Part shown: piece by piece, positions 9,206-18,442 of the stretch
How the letters are laid out: each line of letters begins with the position of its first letter
Position numbering within the stretch: the stretch's first letter is position 1
NCBI RefSeq assembly: GCF_900537085.1
Contig: NZ_UNRE01000003.1
Coordinates: 449,808 to 513,807, forward strand
Length of the DNA stretch: 64,000 bases
Source: Agarivorans sp. Alg241-V36
GTDB lineage: Bacteria; Pseudomonadota; Gammaproteobacteria; Enterobacterales; Celerinatantimonadaceae
Reading direction: 5' to 3'
Translations under genes and position numbers: made by a program
Notes under the pieces: generated by a model
What the model was told of the DNA's origin: nothing
The model's database searches: none
What the model saw: only the letters and a program-made list of their open reading frames with translations

Positions 9206-10507
9206 ATGAAATTTCCTGGCCAACGTAAATCCAAACACTATTTCCCGGTTGAATCTCGCGACCCTTTAACCAACGAACTCAATCCGGTTATTAGCCCCAA
9301 GCACACACATATTACCGGTATTGACCAAACTCTGGTGGATATAGAAGCTAACGTTGACCAAGCATTTATCGATCGCCATAAGCTGGTTAAGGGTAATTCA
9401 CTGCTTATCGATGATCTATCGGCTCAAGCGCTTTACCAAGAGCTACAAGATAAACAGCTAATCACCGCCGAATTTGCTGGCGGTACTATCGGCAATACCT
9501 TACACAACTACTCCACCTTAGCCGATGGTCGCTCAGTTATGTTTGGCGTAATGAGCCAAAACATTACCATTGGTGATTATGCCTACCGCTATTTATGTAA
9601 TACCTCTTCACGGGTTGACCTTAATCACCTGCAAGCTGTTGATGGTCCAGTTGGCCGATGCTTTACTTTAATTAGTGATTGCGGTGAGCGCACCTTTGCT
9701 ATTTCTAAAGGTCACATGGATAAACTTACTCCAGAGTTTATTGATGAAAACTTGGTAAAAACCGGTGCAGCACTAGCATTAACCGCCTACCTGATGCGCG
9801 CAGGTGACGACCCAATAACTCAAGCAGCTATGCAGGCTATAGAGTATGCTCATCAAGCAAAAGTGCCAGTGGTACTGACTTTAGGCACGCGCTTCTTAAT
9901 CGAAGATGACCCACAATGGTGGCAGCAATTCATTCGTGAACATGTCACTGTGCTTGCCATGAACGAAGAAGAGGCAGAAGCCCTAACTGGTGAGAGTGAT
10001 GTTTTACTGGCTTGTGAAGCAGCCCTAGAGTGGTGCGATCTTATTTTGTGTACCGCTGGTTCTCGCGGCTTATTTATGGCGGGCTACACCGATGAGTCTT
10101 TTAAACGAACCACTAGCCATACTCTACTGCCTGGCGCTATTCCAGAATTCAACCAATATGAATTCTCTCGCCCAATGTTAAAAGCAGATTGCCAACAAGC
10201 ACTTAAGGTGTACTCGCACATTGCGCCATTCATGGGTGGTCCAGAAAAGATCACCAATACTAACGGCGCCGGAGATGGCGCTTTATCGGCGCTGCTCCAC
10301 GACATGGCAGCAAACGTATTTCACCGCAGTAATGTTGAACAATCCAGTAAGCATCGCTTTGAAGCGCTCAGTTACTCCTCATTTGCGCAAATCTGTAAAT
10401 ACGCCAACCGAGTAAGTTACGAAGTACTAGCCCAACATAGCCCTCGCCTTTCTCGCGGTTTACCAGAGCGAGAAGAAAGCTTAGAAGAAGCCTATTGGGA
10501 GCGCTAA
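9206..10507 (+). CDS. gsk: Inosine-guanosine kinase
   Basis: A 433-residue PfkB/ribokinase-family sugar kinase that phosphorylates inosine and guanosine to IMP and GMP in purine salvage. Family marks are the N-terminal lid region, AEFAGGTIGNTLHN (~residues 88-101) and the anion-hole/catalytic signature NTNGAGDGALSALL (~351-364) with the catalytic Asp. Length and sequence match enterobacterial and Vibrio Gsk. The last ~74 codons are repeated in tandem just downstream (see 10573-10794). A hairpin follows the stop. Confidence 0.93.
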   Translation: MKFPGQRKSKHYFPVESRDPLTNELNPVISPKHTHITGIDQTLVDIEANVDQAFIDRHKLVKGNSLLIDDLSAQALYQELQDKQLITAEFAGGTIGNTLHNYSTLADGRSVMFGVMSQNITIGDYAYRYLCNTSSRVDLNHLQAVDGPVGRCFTLISDCGERTFAISKGHMDKLTPEFIDENLVKTGAALALTAYLMRAGDDPITQAAMQAIEYAHQAKVPVVLTLGTRFLIEDDPQWWQQFIREHVTVLAMNEEEAEALTGESDVLLACEAALEWCDLILCTAGSRGLFMAGYTDESFKRTTSHTLLPGAIPEFNQYEFSRPMLKADCQQALKVYSHIAPFMGGPEKITNTNGAGDGALSALLHDMAANVFHRSNVEQSSKHRFEALSYSSFAQICKYANRVSYEVLAQHSPRLSRGLPEREESLEEAYWER

Positions 10508-10555
10508 AGCAAACTTAAAGATTGAGGCCCCGTTATCTAGAATAGTCGGGCCTCA
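10287..10555 (+). repeat. Direct repeat, copy 1 (3' end of intact gsk plus its terminator)
   Basis: This segment recurs 287 bp downstream at 10574-10840, covering the gsk C-terminal codons, the stop and the terminator hairpin. In the shared coding part the two copies differ at about 14 of 222 positions, nearly all synonymous. Confidence 0.9.
10523..10555 (+). terminator. Hairpin after gsk, copy 1
   Basis: TGAGGCCC and GGGCCTCA form an 8-bp stem with a loop of about 17 bases, 15 bp after the gsk stop. There is no good T run, so termination efficiency is unclear. Confidence 0.55.
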
Positions 10556-10572
10556 TAGATTAGCGTATTTGG

Positions 10573-10794
10573 TCGGCTCTGCTTCAAGACATGGCAGCAA
10601 ACGTATTTCACCGCAGTAATGTTGAACAATCCAGTAAGCATCGCGTTGAAGCGCTCAGCTACTCCTCGTTTGCACAAATCTGCAAATACGCCAACCGAGT
10701 AAGTTACGAGGTACTAGCTCAGCATAGCCCTCGCCTTTCTCGCGGCTTACCAGAGCGAGAAGAAAGCTTAGAGGAAGCGTATTGGGAGCGCTAA
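10573..10794 (+). pseudogene. gsk 3' fragment (tandem partial copy)
   Basis: 73 in-frame codons plus stop reading SALLQDMAANV to EEAYWER, the same as the C-terminal end of Gsk except two changes (His to Gln, Phe to Val). It lacks the nucleotide-binding and substrate-binding parts, so it cannot be a working kinase. There is an internal ATG at 10591 but no ribosome site. About 12 of 14 differences to copy 1 are synonymous, which argues that this copy diverged while part of a functional gene; recombination with a divergent gsk allele is more likely than a decayed in-place duplication. Confidence 0.85.
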
Positions 10795-10808
10795 ACCAAG
10801 CCTAAAAC

Positions 10809-10840
10809 TTGAGGCCCCTTTATTTATAAATGGGTCTCAA
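10809..10840 (+). terminator. Hairpin after the gsk fragment, copy 2
   Basis: TTGAGGCCC and GGGTCTCAA pair over 9 bp with one wobble. It is the homologue of the hairpin after intact gsk and sits between the convergent gsk fragment and the GGDEF-EAL gene, so it may serve both strands. Confidence 0.5.
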
Positions 10841-10843
10841 AGT

Positions 10844-12889
10844 TTAAGTTACTTCAGCATTTCCCAATAAATAACGCTGATAAAACTCGTCTTTAGGCAC
10901 GGGCTTGGCAAATATGTAGCCCTGTAAGTAATCACAAGCCACATTCAAAACATGCTGTCGTTGTTGCTCTGTTTCCACCCCTTCAGCCACTACTTTTAAA
11001 CCTAAATGGTGAGCCATAGTCACTATCGCTTTGACTAGGGCGACGCTATCACGATCAGTTGTTAAATGTTGGATAAACGAGCGATCTATTTTGAGTAAAT
11101 CGATATCCAGTTGCTGCAAATATGACAAAGAAGAATAGCCAACACCAAAGTCGTCTATGGCTACATCAAAGCCGCGTTGCTGAAGACGGGTAAGTTGATC
11201 TTTAATTGAATCATCGGTGGCCATCAATACATTTTCGGTAATCTCAATCATTATGCTATGAGCTGGCACCTCGTGTAAGGCAATGGCATGGATCCAATCA
11301 TCTATCCACTTACCGCCATCGTTAAATTGCGAAGGCGAAGTATTTACACTGATTTGAATATCATCCAGCCCCTGCTTATACCATTGAGAAACCGTGGCGA
11401 CGGTTTGCTGCATCACCCACTGGCTAAGTTCGCGAATCAACCCAGCTTCTTCTGCAACATGAATAAATGCCTCGGGCCCTACTACACCACGTTGTGGATG
11501 ATTCCAACGCAACAGAGCCTCTGCTTTTTTCACTCGGCAATCTTCTGCGGCATACTCTAGCGAGGTAATGGGCTGGTAATAGAGTTCGAACTGTTCCTCT
11601 TCTAAAGCGGTTCTCAGCTCTTCTAATAAGCGTCGTTTTTGCTGAGCCTCCACTTGCATGTCTGAGGAAAAGAATTGATAGCAGTTTCGACCACGGCTTT
11701 TCGACACATACATGGCTTGATCAGCATGTTTAACTGCTTCTTCAACAGTTTTTCCATCTGAAGGCGAAAAGGCGATACCAATACTGCCGCTCACGTGAGC
11801 AGCCTCAGTTTTAATGGTAAAACGTTTTGCTAAGCCTTGTAATACTGTTTCAGCAATATTAGATACCCGCGATTGCTCGCTAACACCTTCGATCACAATG
11901 GTAAATTCGTCCCCACCTAGGCGAGCTACCGTATCCTGCTCACGTACGCAACGCAGAATTCTTTGCCCAGCTTGGCTTAACAAAATATCTCCGTAGTCGT
12001 GACCAAGGGTGTCGTTAATCTCTTTAAAACCATCTAAATCAATAAAGATTAATGCAAACTCGGTGTTTTCTTTTACCAGAGCGTGTAACTTTTCGTAGAA
12101 GAAATGGCGGTTAGGTAGGCCGGTAAGCCCATCGGTATAGGCATACTGCAGTAATTGTTGGTTTGCCCCTTCTAACTCTTGGGTTCGCAGCCTAACTTGC
12201 TTCTCTAGCATTCGTTCGCGCAGCTCGATGGTCTCCAGCATGCCATTAAAGCACTCGGTGAGATTAGCCACTTCATCGTCACTGGACTGCTGAGCACGTA
12301 AGCTATAGTCATTAGATGCAGTCACCCGCTCAGCAACATCAGAAAGGTGCAGTAAAGGCCGTAAAAAACCTCGTTTTAAGAACATTGAAAAAGACAAACT
12401 TAAGCCAAAGGTAATCACCAACAACACCGCGAGAAACTGCCCGTAAAAACCAATTCGTTGGTCAATATAGCTGTCGTTTGCCAATACCGTTAGCGCGCCA
12501 TACACCTGCTCATCAAGAATCAGTAAGCTACTAACTTCTATTAATTCATCGGCCTCTTCTTGCAACTCTTCTTGATAATTGTCACTTTCGACTACTGCTA
12601 AGTTTTGTAGCTCAGTGTCGGTAATCGCCGCCCTAATCACCCCTTCACGTAACAGCAAGGAAGAGATCATCTCCTGCATGGCTTCTTTATCATCAAACAA
12701 CAAAGCTGCCGTTATGTTAGGCGATAAAGTATCGGCAATGTTTTGTAGGCTCTGAGTTTGCTCTCTTTTAGCACTGACAAACTCGTAAGCACTTAATACC
12801 ACGGTTACCATTGCTGCAGAAAAAATCGCCATGCTCATTAGAATCACTAGGAGCTTTTTGCTCATGGTATTTACGCTAAGAAAAGACAT
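10844..12889 (-). CDS. Membrane GGDEF-EAL protein (c-di-GMP synthesis/breakdown) with periplasmic sensor and HAMP
   Basis: 681 residues: TM1 (~10-35), a periplasmic sensor of the CHASE8 type (~36-145), TM2 (~148-170), HAMP (~172-225), GGDEF domain (~245-405) with intact GGDEF at 325-329 and an inhibitory RxxD site (REQD, 316-319), then EAL domain (~420-675) with intact EALLRW, EITEN, DDFGVGYSSL and KIDRSFI motifs. Both activities look possible. GGAGGAG lies before ATG 12889. It is last in a TonB receptor / YfiR-like / GGDEF-EAL operon; by analogy with YfiBNR, the YfiR-like protein probably controls this enzyme through the periplasmic domain. Confidence 0.92.
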   Translation of the reverse strand: MSFLSVNTMSKKLLVILMSMAIFSAAMVTVVLSAYEFVSAKREQTQSLQNIADTLSPNITAALLFDDKEAMQEMISSLLLREGVIRAAITDTELQNLAVVESDNYQEELQEEADELIEVSSLLILDEQVYGALTVLANDSYIDQRIGFYGQFLAVLLVITFGLSLSFSMFLKRGFLRPLLHLSDVAERVTASNDYSLRAQQSSDDEVANLTECFNGMLETIELRERMLEKQVRLRTQELEGANQQLLQYAYTDGLTGLPNRHFFYEKLHALVKENTEFALIFIDLDGFKEINDTLGHDYGDILLSQAGQRILRCVREQDTVARLGGDEFTIVIEGVSEQSRVSNIAETVLQGLAKRFTIKTEAAHVSGSIGIAFSPSDGKTVEEAVKHADQAMYVSKSRGRNCYQFFSSDMQVEAQQKRRLLEELRTALEEEQFELYYQPITSLEYAAEDCRVKKAEALLRWNHPQRGVVGPEAFIHVAEEAGLIRELSQWVMQQTVATVSQWYKQGLDDIQISVNTSPSQFNDGGKWIDDWIHAIALHEVPAHSIMIEITENVLMATDDSIKDQLTRLQQRGFDVAIDDFGVGYSSLSYLQQLDIDLLKIDRSFIQHLTTDRDSVALVKAIVTMAHHLGLKVVAEGVETEQQRQHVLNVACDYLQGYIFAKPVPKDEFYQRYLLGNAEVT

Positions 12890-12891
12890 TA

Positions 12892-13428
12892 TTACTGCTC
12901 CTCCTTAACAACGCGACTCAATCTCAATACCTTTGAGCTCATAGTAATATCAGCCTTTTTAAGTGCTGCAGGGGCAACTTCAAAACGAATTTTCCCAGCT
13001 AACAAGAAGAAGCGAATGTGTCCACCTTGTTGGATAAAATCAGGAGTTTCTCCAACCAGCATGGTATGTGGCAATAAAGATTTATCTACGCTCTGCCAAG
13101 TTTGGCGAAAAGCCGCAGGCACAAACAGTAAATTGCACTGATTGATGGCCAATGACTCCAAGTCAACCAAACTGACGCGAATGTCCAACTCATGAATTTT
13201 TTGCTTATGCAAAACCCAACTGGCGGTGTCTACAAATTCAATATCTGGGCTACACAACTTAAAGTAACCAAGTGGTTTAGCTATGCCCTGCCACTCACTA
13301 TAGCGTGCAAAATTAAACATAAAACCGGCCTTTAAGGCTGCCTCTTTATCAGCAGCGCTCACCTCACTAACTACTCCTAAAATAGCAAGGGTAATAAACA
13401 GCTTAACCAAGCGCCTTATCGCCAGCAT
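12892..13428 (-). CDS. YfiR-family periplasmic protein (DUF4154)
   Basis: 178 residues with a signal peptide (cut after VSA) and the family opening KEAALKAGFMFNFARYSEW, plus ALxxGGHIRFFLxxGKIRFEV-like end typical of YfiR/DUF4154. In Pseudomonas YfiR represses the diguanylate cyclase YfiN from the periplasm. Here the gene lies immediately before a CHASE8-HAMP-GGDEF-EAL enzyme, which supports the same role. Its ribosome site overlaps the end of the TonB receptor gene, so the three are co-translated. Confidence 0.88.
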   Translation of the reverse strand: MLAIRRLVKLFITLAILGVVSEVSAADKEAALKAGFMFNFARYSEWQGIAKPLGYFKLCSPDIEFVDTASWVLHKQKIHELDIRVSLVDLESLAINQCNLLFVPAAFRQTWQSVDKSLLPHTMLVGETPDFIQQGGHIRFFLLAGKIRFEVAPAALKKADITMSSKVLRLSRVVKEEQ

Positions 13429-13431
13429 TGG

Positions 13432-15483
13432 CTAAAACTCCGCCATAAATCGCAACACGACGCTTGGTTCAATATAGTTTGGAACCGTAAAGGTTTCAGA
13501 GGTGTTGTTATACTCTAGGTGACTACCTGCTAATAAGTTTTTGCCCGTTATAGACAGTGAACTATGTGACATCAACTGCCAAGCCCAACTTAGATCAAGC
13601 GCGTCATAATCATCTACCGAGTATGCGTCGCTGTTAATTGAACGGAATAACGCAAAAAACGAATGCTGCTTAAAGGGTTGCCATGCAGTCTTAGCAAAAA
13701 GCTGCTTACTGTCCGAGTCATAACCGATAGCAGGTTGAGTATTTTCTTGTAAGCGATAGCGATAAGCCATTTGGCTATACCCTAGTTCGGCACGAAAACT
13801 GACATTGGGCCGCCAAACCACTAGTGCTTCTCCTCCTTTCACATTTAAATCAGCATTTGAGGCAACATCAAACTCAAGCACTGTACTTTGCAGGGCTTGT
13901 TGAGCTTCAATGATTTTCCCCTGCGCTAACAACGCTGCAATTTGATCCAAATTTGCGCTGTCTGGATTAGGTTGCACGGCAAAAACATCTTTAGACTGAG
14001 TATGAAATAGGGCTAAATCGAATGACCAATCTTGTTTGCTAAAACGATAGCCCAATTCGTAAGAAAGGGATTTTTCTGGCTCAACCTGTTGATTGCCGTT
14101 TAACACCGTACGTACGTGGTAATTATCAATGGCATCGATACCGGTTTGAAAATACTCTCCAACACGGGTGCCATTAATAGCCGAGTCGTAATCAAATTCT
14201 GCCAATGAAGGGATACGCACACCTTGCGAAATAGCACTCCAAAGTACATGCTCGTTATTAGGCTGCCAAGTTATACGCGCTACCGGTTGATGTTCCCAAC
14301 CGGTAAAACTGTTGTGTTCAGACTTGTTACCAAAACTTAAATTTAATTGTTCTGGAATAAGTGCGAACTGCACCTGTAAAAACGCGCCGTATTGCTCTAA
14401 GCGGTCGATATTTTCATCGCTGCTTATGATGTAATTGGGCGCAAAAGGAAGATAACTATTGCGGTAGTTTAAACCCCAGTCCAATTGAGTTGCGCCCCAT
14501 AAACTATTCATCTGGTAATCAATATCTATTGATTGAAAACGCTCTTCCAAATATAGCTGCTTACCGTCTTGAATAGCCCAAGAGGCTTGTAGCATTTGGT
14601 TAGAGGAATTAGATAACCGATGCTCTGCTCGCGCCATAATACGCCCGTCGTCACGCTCAAAACGCTCGGCATATAGGGTGTTTTGATTAGTAGCTAACGA
14701 TAGTGCTTTAAGGTTTTGCCCCATGTCAGTATGGGTATAACTAAGCTGGGTGAGAATGGATAGATCATCATTGGGTGCAAAATCAAAACGCGCACCTAAA
14801 CTTTGTTGCTTCGCTTCATCATTGGCGGCCGGTGACTTGCCAGTTTTAGCGGCATCGGAATCTCGAACACTGCCGTAAACGCGGTAGCTACCATTAAAGC
14901 CAATATCGCCACCGTGACGTAAACCCACGTCGTAGTTTAGTTGGTCACCACTACTTACTTGCACCAAGGTCTCACGAGTATCCAAGCTATTCTTGGTAAT
15001 AATGTTGATTACGCCATTGGTGGCATTGCTGCCCCACAATAAACCGCCTTGGCCACGAATAACTTCTATTCGTTCGATATCATAAAGTGGTACATCTAAA
15101 GTTTCCCAATAAACCCCGGCAAATGAGGGGTTATAAACACTTTGGCCATCTACCATCACCAATAATTTACTGGTATAGCGCCCAGCAACACCACGCGCAG
15201 TAATTGCCCACTGGTTACTATCTAACTGCCTTACTTCTAAACCAGGCACCAGCTTTAGTGACTCCGCAACCGATACAGCGCCTGAAGCTCGAATATCTTC
15301 TTTACTTAGTACATAGAGCGAGGCAGCAGTAGTAAACGCTGATTGGGCACGCTTCATCGCAGACGTTGCTTGCACGTCTGTGGCCATTAACGATTCTAGA
15401 TCCAAATTTGGCAAGGGCTCAGCAGCTACTGCACTAACATTAGCCATATATAGCGACCATAAAACACCAGCTGAATACTTCAA
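13432..15483 (-). CDS. TonB-dependent outer-membrane receptor
   Basis: 683 residues with signal peptide (cut near AVAAEP), a plug domain (~35-160: LYVLSKEDIRASGAVSVAESLKLVPGLEV, RGVAG, LVMVDGQSVY, IERIEVIRGQGGLLWGSNATNGVINIITK) and a 22-strand beta-barrel ending in Phe. The start is TTG 15483, chosen because of AAGGAG about 9 bases upstream and the signal peptide it gives. The substrate cannot be read. First gene of the operon with YfiR-like and GGDEF-EAL genes, an order often seen in marine gammaproteobacteria; it may couple uptake or sensing to c-di-GMP. Confidence 0.88.
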   Translation of the reverse strand: MKYSAGVLWSLYMANVSAVAAEPLPNLDLESLMATDVQATSAMKRAQSAFTTAASLYVLSKEDIRASGAVSVAESLKLVPGLEVRQLDSNQWAITARGVAGRYTSKLLVMVDGQSVYNPSFAGVYWETLDVPLYDIERIEVIRGQGGLLWGSNATNGVINIITKNSLDTRETLVQVSSGDQLNYDVGLRHGGDIGFNGSYRVYGSVRDSDAAKTGKSPAANDEAKQQSLGARFDFAPNDDLSILTQLSYTHTDMGQNLKALSLATNQNTLYAERFERDDGRIMARAEHRLSNSSNQMLQASWAIQDGKQLYLEERFQSIDIDYQMNSLWGATQLDWGLNYRNSYLPFAPNYIISSDENIDRLEQYGAFLQVQFALIPEQLNLSFGNKSEHNSFTGWEHQPVARITWQPNNEHVLWSAISQGVRIPSLAEFDYDSAINGTRVGEYFQTGIDAIDNYHVRTVLNGNQQVEPEKSLSYELGYRFSKQDWSFDLALFHTQSKDVFAVQPNPDSANLDQIAALLAQGKIIEAQQALQSTVLEFDVASNADLNVKGGEALVVWRPNVSFRAELGYSQMAYRYRLQENTQPAIGYDSDSKQLFAKTAWQPFKQHSFFALFRSINSDAYSVDDYDALDLSWAWQLMSHSSLSITGKNLLAGSHLEYNNTSETFTVPNYIEPSVVLRFMAEF

Positions 15484-15686
15484 CTACACCACTCCTTGGG
15501 CTTTTAATCTATCCTTGGTAACTGAAACAAAAAGCTCAACACAAAATTGGCCGTGGGAACAGAATAAAACTCTGAGCAATTCTTCAGCAAAAATTAGTGA
15601 CATTTATCTCACAGAAAGAGATTGAGGTAAACTACAAACTCGATCAGTTTGTAGCTCTCAGATTTAACTAAATCTATGATTTATAT

Positions 15687-16616
15687 TTAAATACTGAATT
15701 GCTCATGAAACTGGATGGCTTGGTTTCGGCCAGTTTTTTTAGCCTGATACAAAGCATCGTCGGCGCGTTGTAATACACTATCGCAATTGCTGTCTGCCAC
15801 CTGAATGCTACTCACACCCAAGCTAACAGTAACATCAACTTCTCTCTGCAGTGCGGTGAACGGGTGTTGCTCTATCGCCTGCCTAATCCGCTCGGCGCTG
15901 TGCAGGGCTTCTTTGGTGGTGGTATTAGGTAGTAAAATGGCAAACTCTTCGCCGCCCATTCGGGCGCAAATATCAGCCTCGCGCAACTGCGCGCACATTT
16001 GTTGATAAACTTGCTTAAGCACTCTGTCACCACAAGGGTGGCCATACTGATCGTTAATTCGCTTAAAGTTGTCTATATCTAACATGATTAAGCTGCAATC
16101 TAAGAAGTGACGGTGAAAAGTTTGATAATGATTTGCTAGGCTTTCGAAAAAACGGCGGCGGTTAAACGCGCCAGTTAATTCGTCGGTTTCACTGAGTCGG
16201 CGCAATTGTTGTTCAAGCTTATAACGTTCATTAATATTGCGTGCCGCCCATACCACTGCACGCTGACCATCGATAAACGAATTTAGGGGTAAAATGCGCG
16301 CTTCAAACCACAGCTCTCTCTCCAGTTTGGCGCTTTCACAGTTGGGCAAACGAATATCGTCAGGTGAAATAGCGTACTCCGAAACACGCAGTCGCTGTTC
16401 AAAAATGCTATTACGGATCTGCTGTAAGAACCACTTAGCTTTTTCTTCACTAAACACATCGCTAACGAAGCGACCGGTTAATAAGCGGCTGCTCGAAAAC
16501 TCTTGGGTTTCTTGATCACCCAAATGAGCAATACAATAACCATCTTCGGTAAATACCAATGTGGAATCGGGAAATGCTGCAACAATCTCCAACAGCTGTG
16601 GAGTCGATAAATGCAT
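15687..16616 (-). CDS. PAS-GGDEF diguanylate cyclase
   Basis: 309 residues from ATG 16616, without membrane segments. A PAS domain (~10-135) is followed by a GGDEF domain (~145-305) with the active GGEEF form and an upstream RxxD (READ) inhibitory site, so it is expected to make c-di-GMP with product feedback. A TTG eight codons upstream is possible, but ATG 16616 has AAGG at a suitable distance. Single gene, 200 bp from the TonB receptor promoter region. Confidence 0.9.
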   Translation of the reverse strand: MHLSTPQLLEIVAAFPDSTLVFTEDGYCIAHLGDQETQEFSSSRLLTGRFVSDVFSEEKAKWFLQQIRNSIFEQRLRVSEYAISPDDIRLPNCESAKLERELWFEARILPLNSFIDGQRAVVWAARNINERYKLEQQLRRLSETDELTGAFNRRRFFESLANHYQTFHRHFLDCSLIMLDIDNFKRINDQYGHPCGDRVLKQVYQQMCAQLREADICARMGGEEFAILLPNTTTKEALHSAERIRQAIEQHPFTALQREVDVTVSLGVSSIQVADSNCDSVLQRADDALYQAKKTGRNQAIQFHEQFSI

Positions 16617-17103
16617 ATAATAAGCCTTAACTAACTGCAAAACAGAAACGACAAGGTTTAGTTACACAAACTACAAATCACTATTATTAGAATTATAAAG
16701 CTAAACGAAATTTGAGTTATAGCTGAAGCTTTAGACTACTCTGACCACTTGATGATGAAATTGATTCACATCAATTTGCGAAATAAATAGCAAGTAAATC
16801 TAATAAATCATAAGACCTAAGAACATTAATCCGCACATTGGCTAATAACCCCAACTAACTCACTAATAAGCTCTACGCTGGTTTTGCTACCAAACTGCTG
16901 TTTAAGCCAACTCTTCGCGCCTTTGTCAGCATCGCTGCTTCTTTAATGCTCAGTAAAAACTAAATTTTTTGATGGTGTTTCAGACAAGTCGACTTAATCG
17001 TTAAAACAGTCACAGCCTAATAAAACAACAATTGTAAACCCAAGCGTTCAAGATAAAAGTATTAATCAACTGTTAAGAATTTATGAATGGCTAAGGACAG
17101 CTA
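16617..17103. other. Intergenic region with a possible gene remnant
   Basis: A 487-bp AT-rich stretch between the diguanylate cyclase and the GH16 region. Apart from the short coding-like piece at 16826-16942 I see no gene, repeat or terminator. Confidence 0.5.
16826..16942 (-). pseudogene. Possible 3' remnant of an unknown gene
   Basis: In one minus-strand frame 38 codons ending at a TAA read with protein-like composition (for example GAKSWLKQQFGSKTSVELI then SELVGVISQCAD). The frame is closed by a stop just upstream and has no start. It looks like the tail of a deleted gene, but it is short and could be chance. Confidence 0.25.
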
Positions 17104-17373
17104 ATGAGCTTATTTACAGAATTTCACCCTATTAAGTGGGTTGTTTCTATTCTCACCTGTTTGCCCACTAAGTTAGCTATTTGGCTTTTTAACACGCTAA
17201 AACTTCATCAGTTTAGCGCTCTAGTGTTAATGGCAATAAGGCTTATCCGCCCAACATTTACAAGCGATACCCAAATAGATGCTTCATCAATCAACTTGAG
17301 TTTTCCATCTCAGTTTAGGTATTGCGAACCCAAGTCCCAAGTGCTGTTAAATCGAGATGCTTATACATTTTGA
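17104..17373 (+). CDS. Doubtful small ORF
   Basis: 89 codons with AAGGA at a good distance before ATG 17104 and one hydrophobic region (~10-30). No family resemblance; the second half has no evident structure, and the frame ends where the GH16 leader begins. It may be just an open frame in the GH16 upstream region. Listed because of the ribosome site only. Confidence 0.25.
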   Translation: MSLFTEFHPIKWVVSILTCLPTKLAIWLFNTLKLHQFSALVLMAIRLIRPTFTSDTQIDASSINLSFPSQFRYCEPKSQVLLNRDAYTF

Positions 17374-17438
17374 CGTCACTTAGACAGAAGCAAATTGTTA
17401 ATAAAACCAATAAACTCCACATAAGGAATATGATAAAA

Positions 17439-18212
17439 ATGAAAGTTAGTTCTATATTTGCAGTAGCAATTGCCGTAGCAACAATAACGCCATCCCACGC
17501 TAATTATTTCAAAGATGATTTTAACTGGGGATACAACGCTAGTATTTGGCAAGCCCGTGATGGCAGTAATGGCAGCCCTTTTGGCTGTAAGTTTACTCCG
17601 TCTAAAATCTCACCAAGTTCCCATGGTATCACTCTAAACGTAGCACCAAATAAATGTGCCGAGCTTAGAACCAAATCCTTACTAAGTTATGGCAAGGTTC
17701 AATCAAGCCTCAAAACAGGAAATGCCAAAGGTACTGTATCTTCTATATTTACCTACACTTCATGGCACGACGTGCCTGGCCGAGCGTGGCAAGAAATAGA
17801 CATCGAGTTTTTGCCTAGCCTTGGCAATATTGTACATACTAACCTTATCTACCAACCCCAAGGTGGCCAATACCAAAGCTGGGAACTAGATATTGATTTA
17901 GGCCAATATGGCCTAAACATTCATCAAGACCTAATCCATATAGGTTTCGATTGGTCTAGCTGGAAAATTGATTGGTACTTGATAGATTCTTCAGGAAATA
18001 CTCGCATCATTCGTAGCCTGTACAAGGACAATGGGGATGGCTTTATCGCCGCAAATGAGGTTCCACAATACGCATGGCCTGTGGATCCAACCCGTATAAT
18101 GATCAACCATTGGCACGGCGATAACTCGGCAGATGCTATGTACTTCCCACAAGAGTACTTCTATCAAAACAACTGGGCCTATTACGATTACCTAGAATAC
18201 ACACCTAAATAA
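17439..18212 (+). CDS. Secreted GH16 family glycoside hydrolase (endo-beta-glucanase/lichenase-like)
   Basis: 257 residues from ATG 17439 with a signal peptide ending SHA. The catalytic motif of GH16 is intact: EIDIEF at residues 119-124 with nucleophile E119, D121 and acid/base E123. The surrounding YGKVQSSLKTGNAKGTVSSIF strand is typical of bacterial beta-1,3-1,4-glucanase-like members. The exact substrate (laminarin, lichenan or a galactan) is not readable. An ATG three codons upstream (17430) is too close to AAGGA; the longer open frame upstream is non-coding. A DNGDG loop near residue 195 might bind calcium. Next to a chemoreceptor and a polysaccharide-lyase-like gene. Confidence 0.85.
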   Translation: MKVSSIFAVAIAVATITPSHANYFKDDFNWGYNASIWQARDGSNGSPFGCKFTPSKISPSSHGITLNVAPNKCAELRTKSLLSYGKVQSSLKTGNAKGTVSSIFTYTSWHDVPGRAWQEIDIEFLPSLGNIVHTNLIYQPQGGQYQSWELDIDLGQYGLNIHQDLIHIGFDWSSWKIDWYLIDSSGNTRIIRSLYKDNGDGFIAANEVPQYAWPVDPTRIMINHWHGDNSADAMYFPQEYFYQNNWAYYDYLEYTPK

Positions 18213-18220
18213 ACTCAGCT

Positions 18221-18252
18221 ATCGGCAGGCTTTATTTAAGCTTGCCGATTTT
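18221..18252 (+). terminator. Rho-independent terminator after GH16 gene
   Basis: ATCGGCAGGCTT and AAGCTTGCCGAT pair over 12 bp (one G-T wobble) with a 5-base loop, followed by TTTT, 8 bp after the stop. Confidence 0.85.
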
Positions 18253-18442
18253 GGCCCAAGTTCATCTATTACTCAGCATACAAGCCCTAAAGCCTCTGCG
18301 TTAGTTCTCTTAAATTTCTGCCTTTCTTAACACAAGTGTTAGTCCAATCACATCCACGGCACAACATTATTGTAATACCATAACAACAAAAATACATTAC
18401 ATAATCAACAGATTTGAATCTACTAAACGCTAAGGATGGCCC

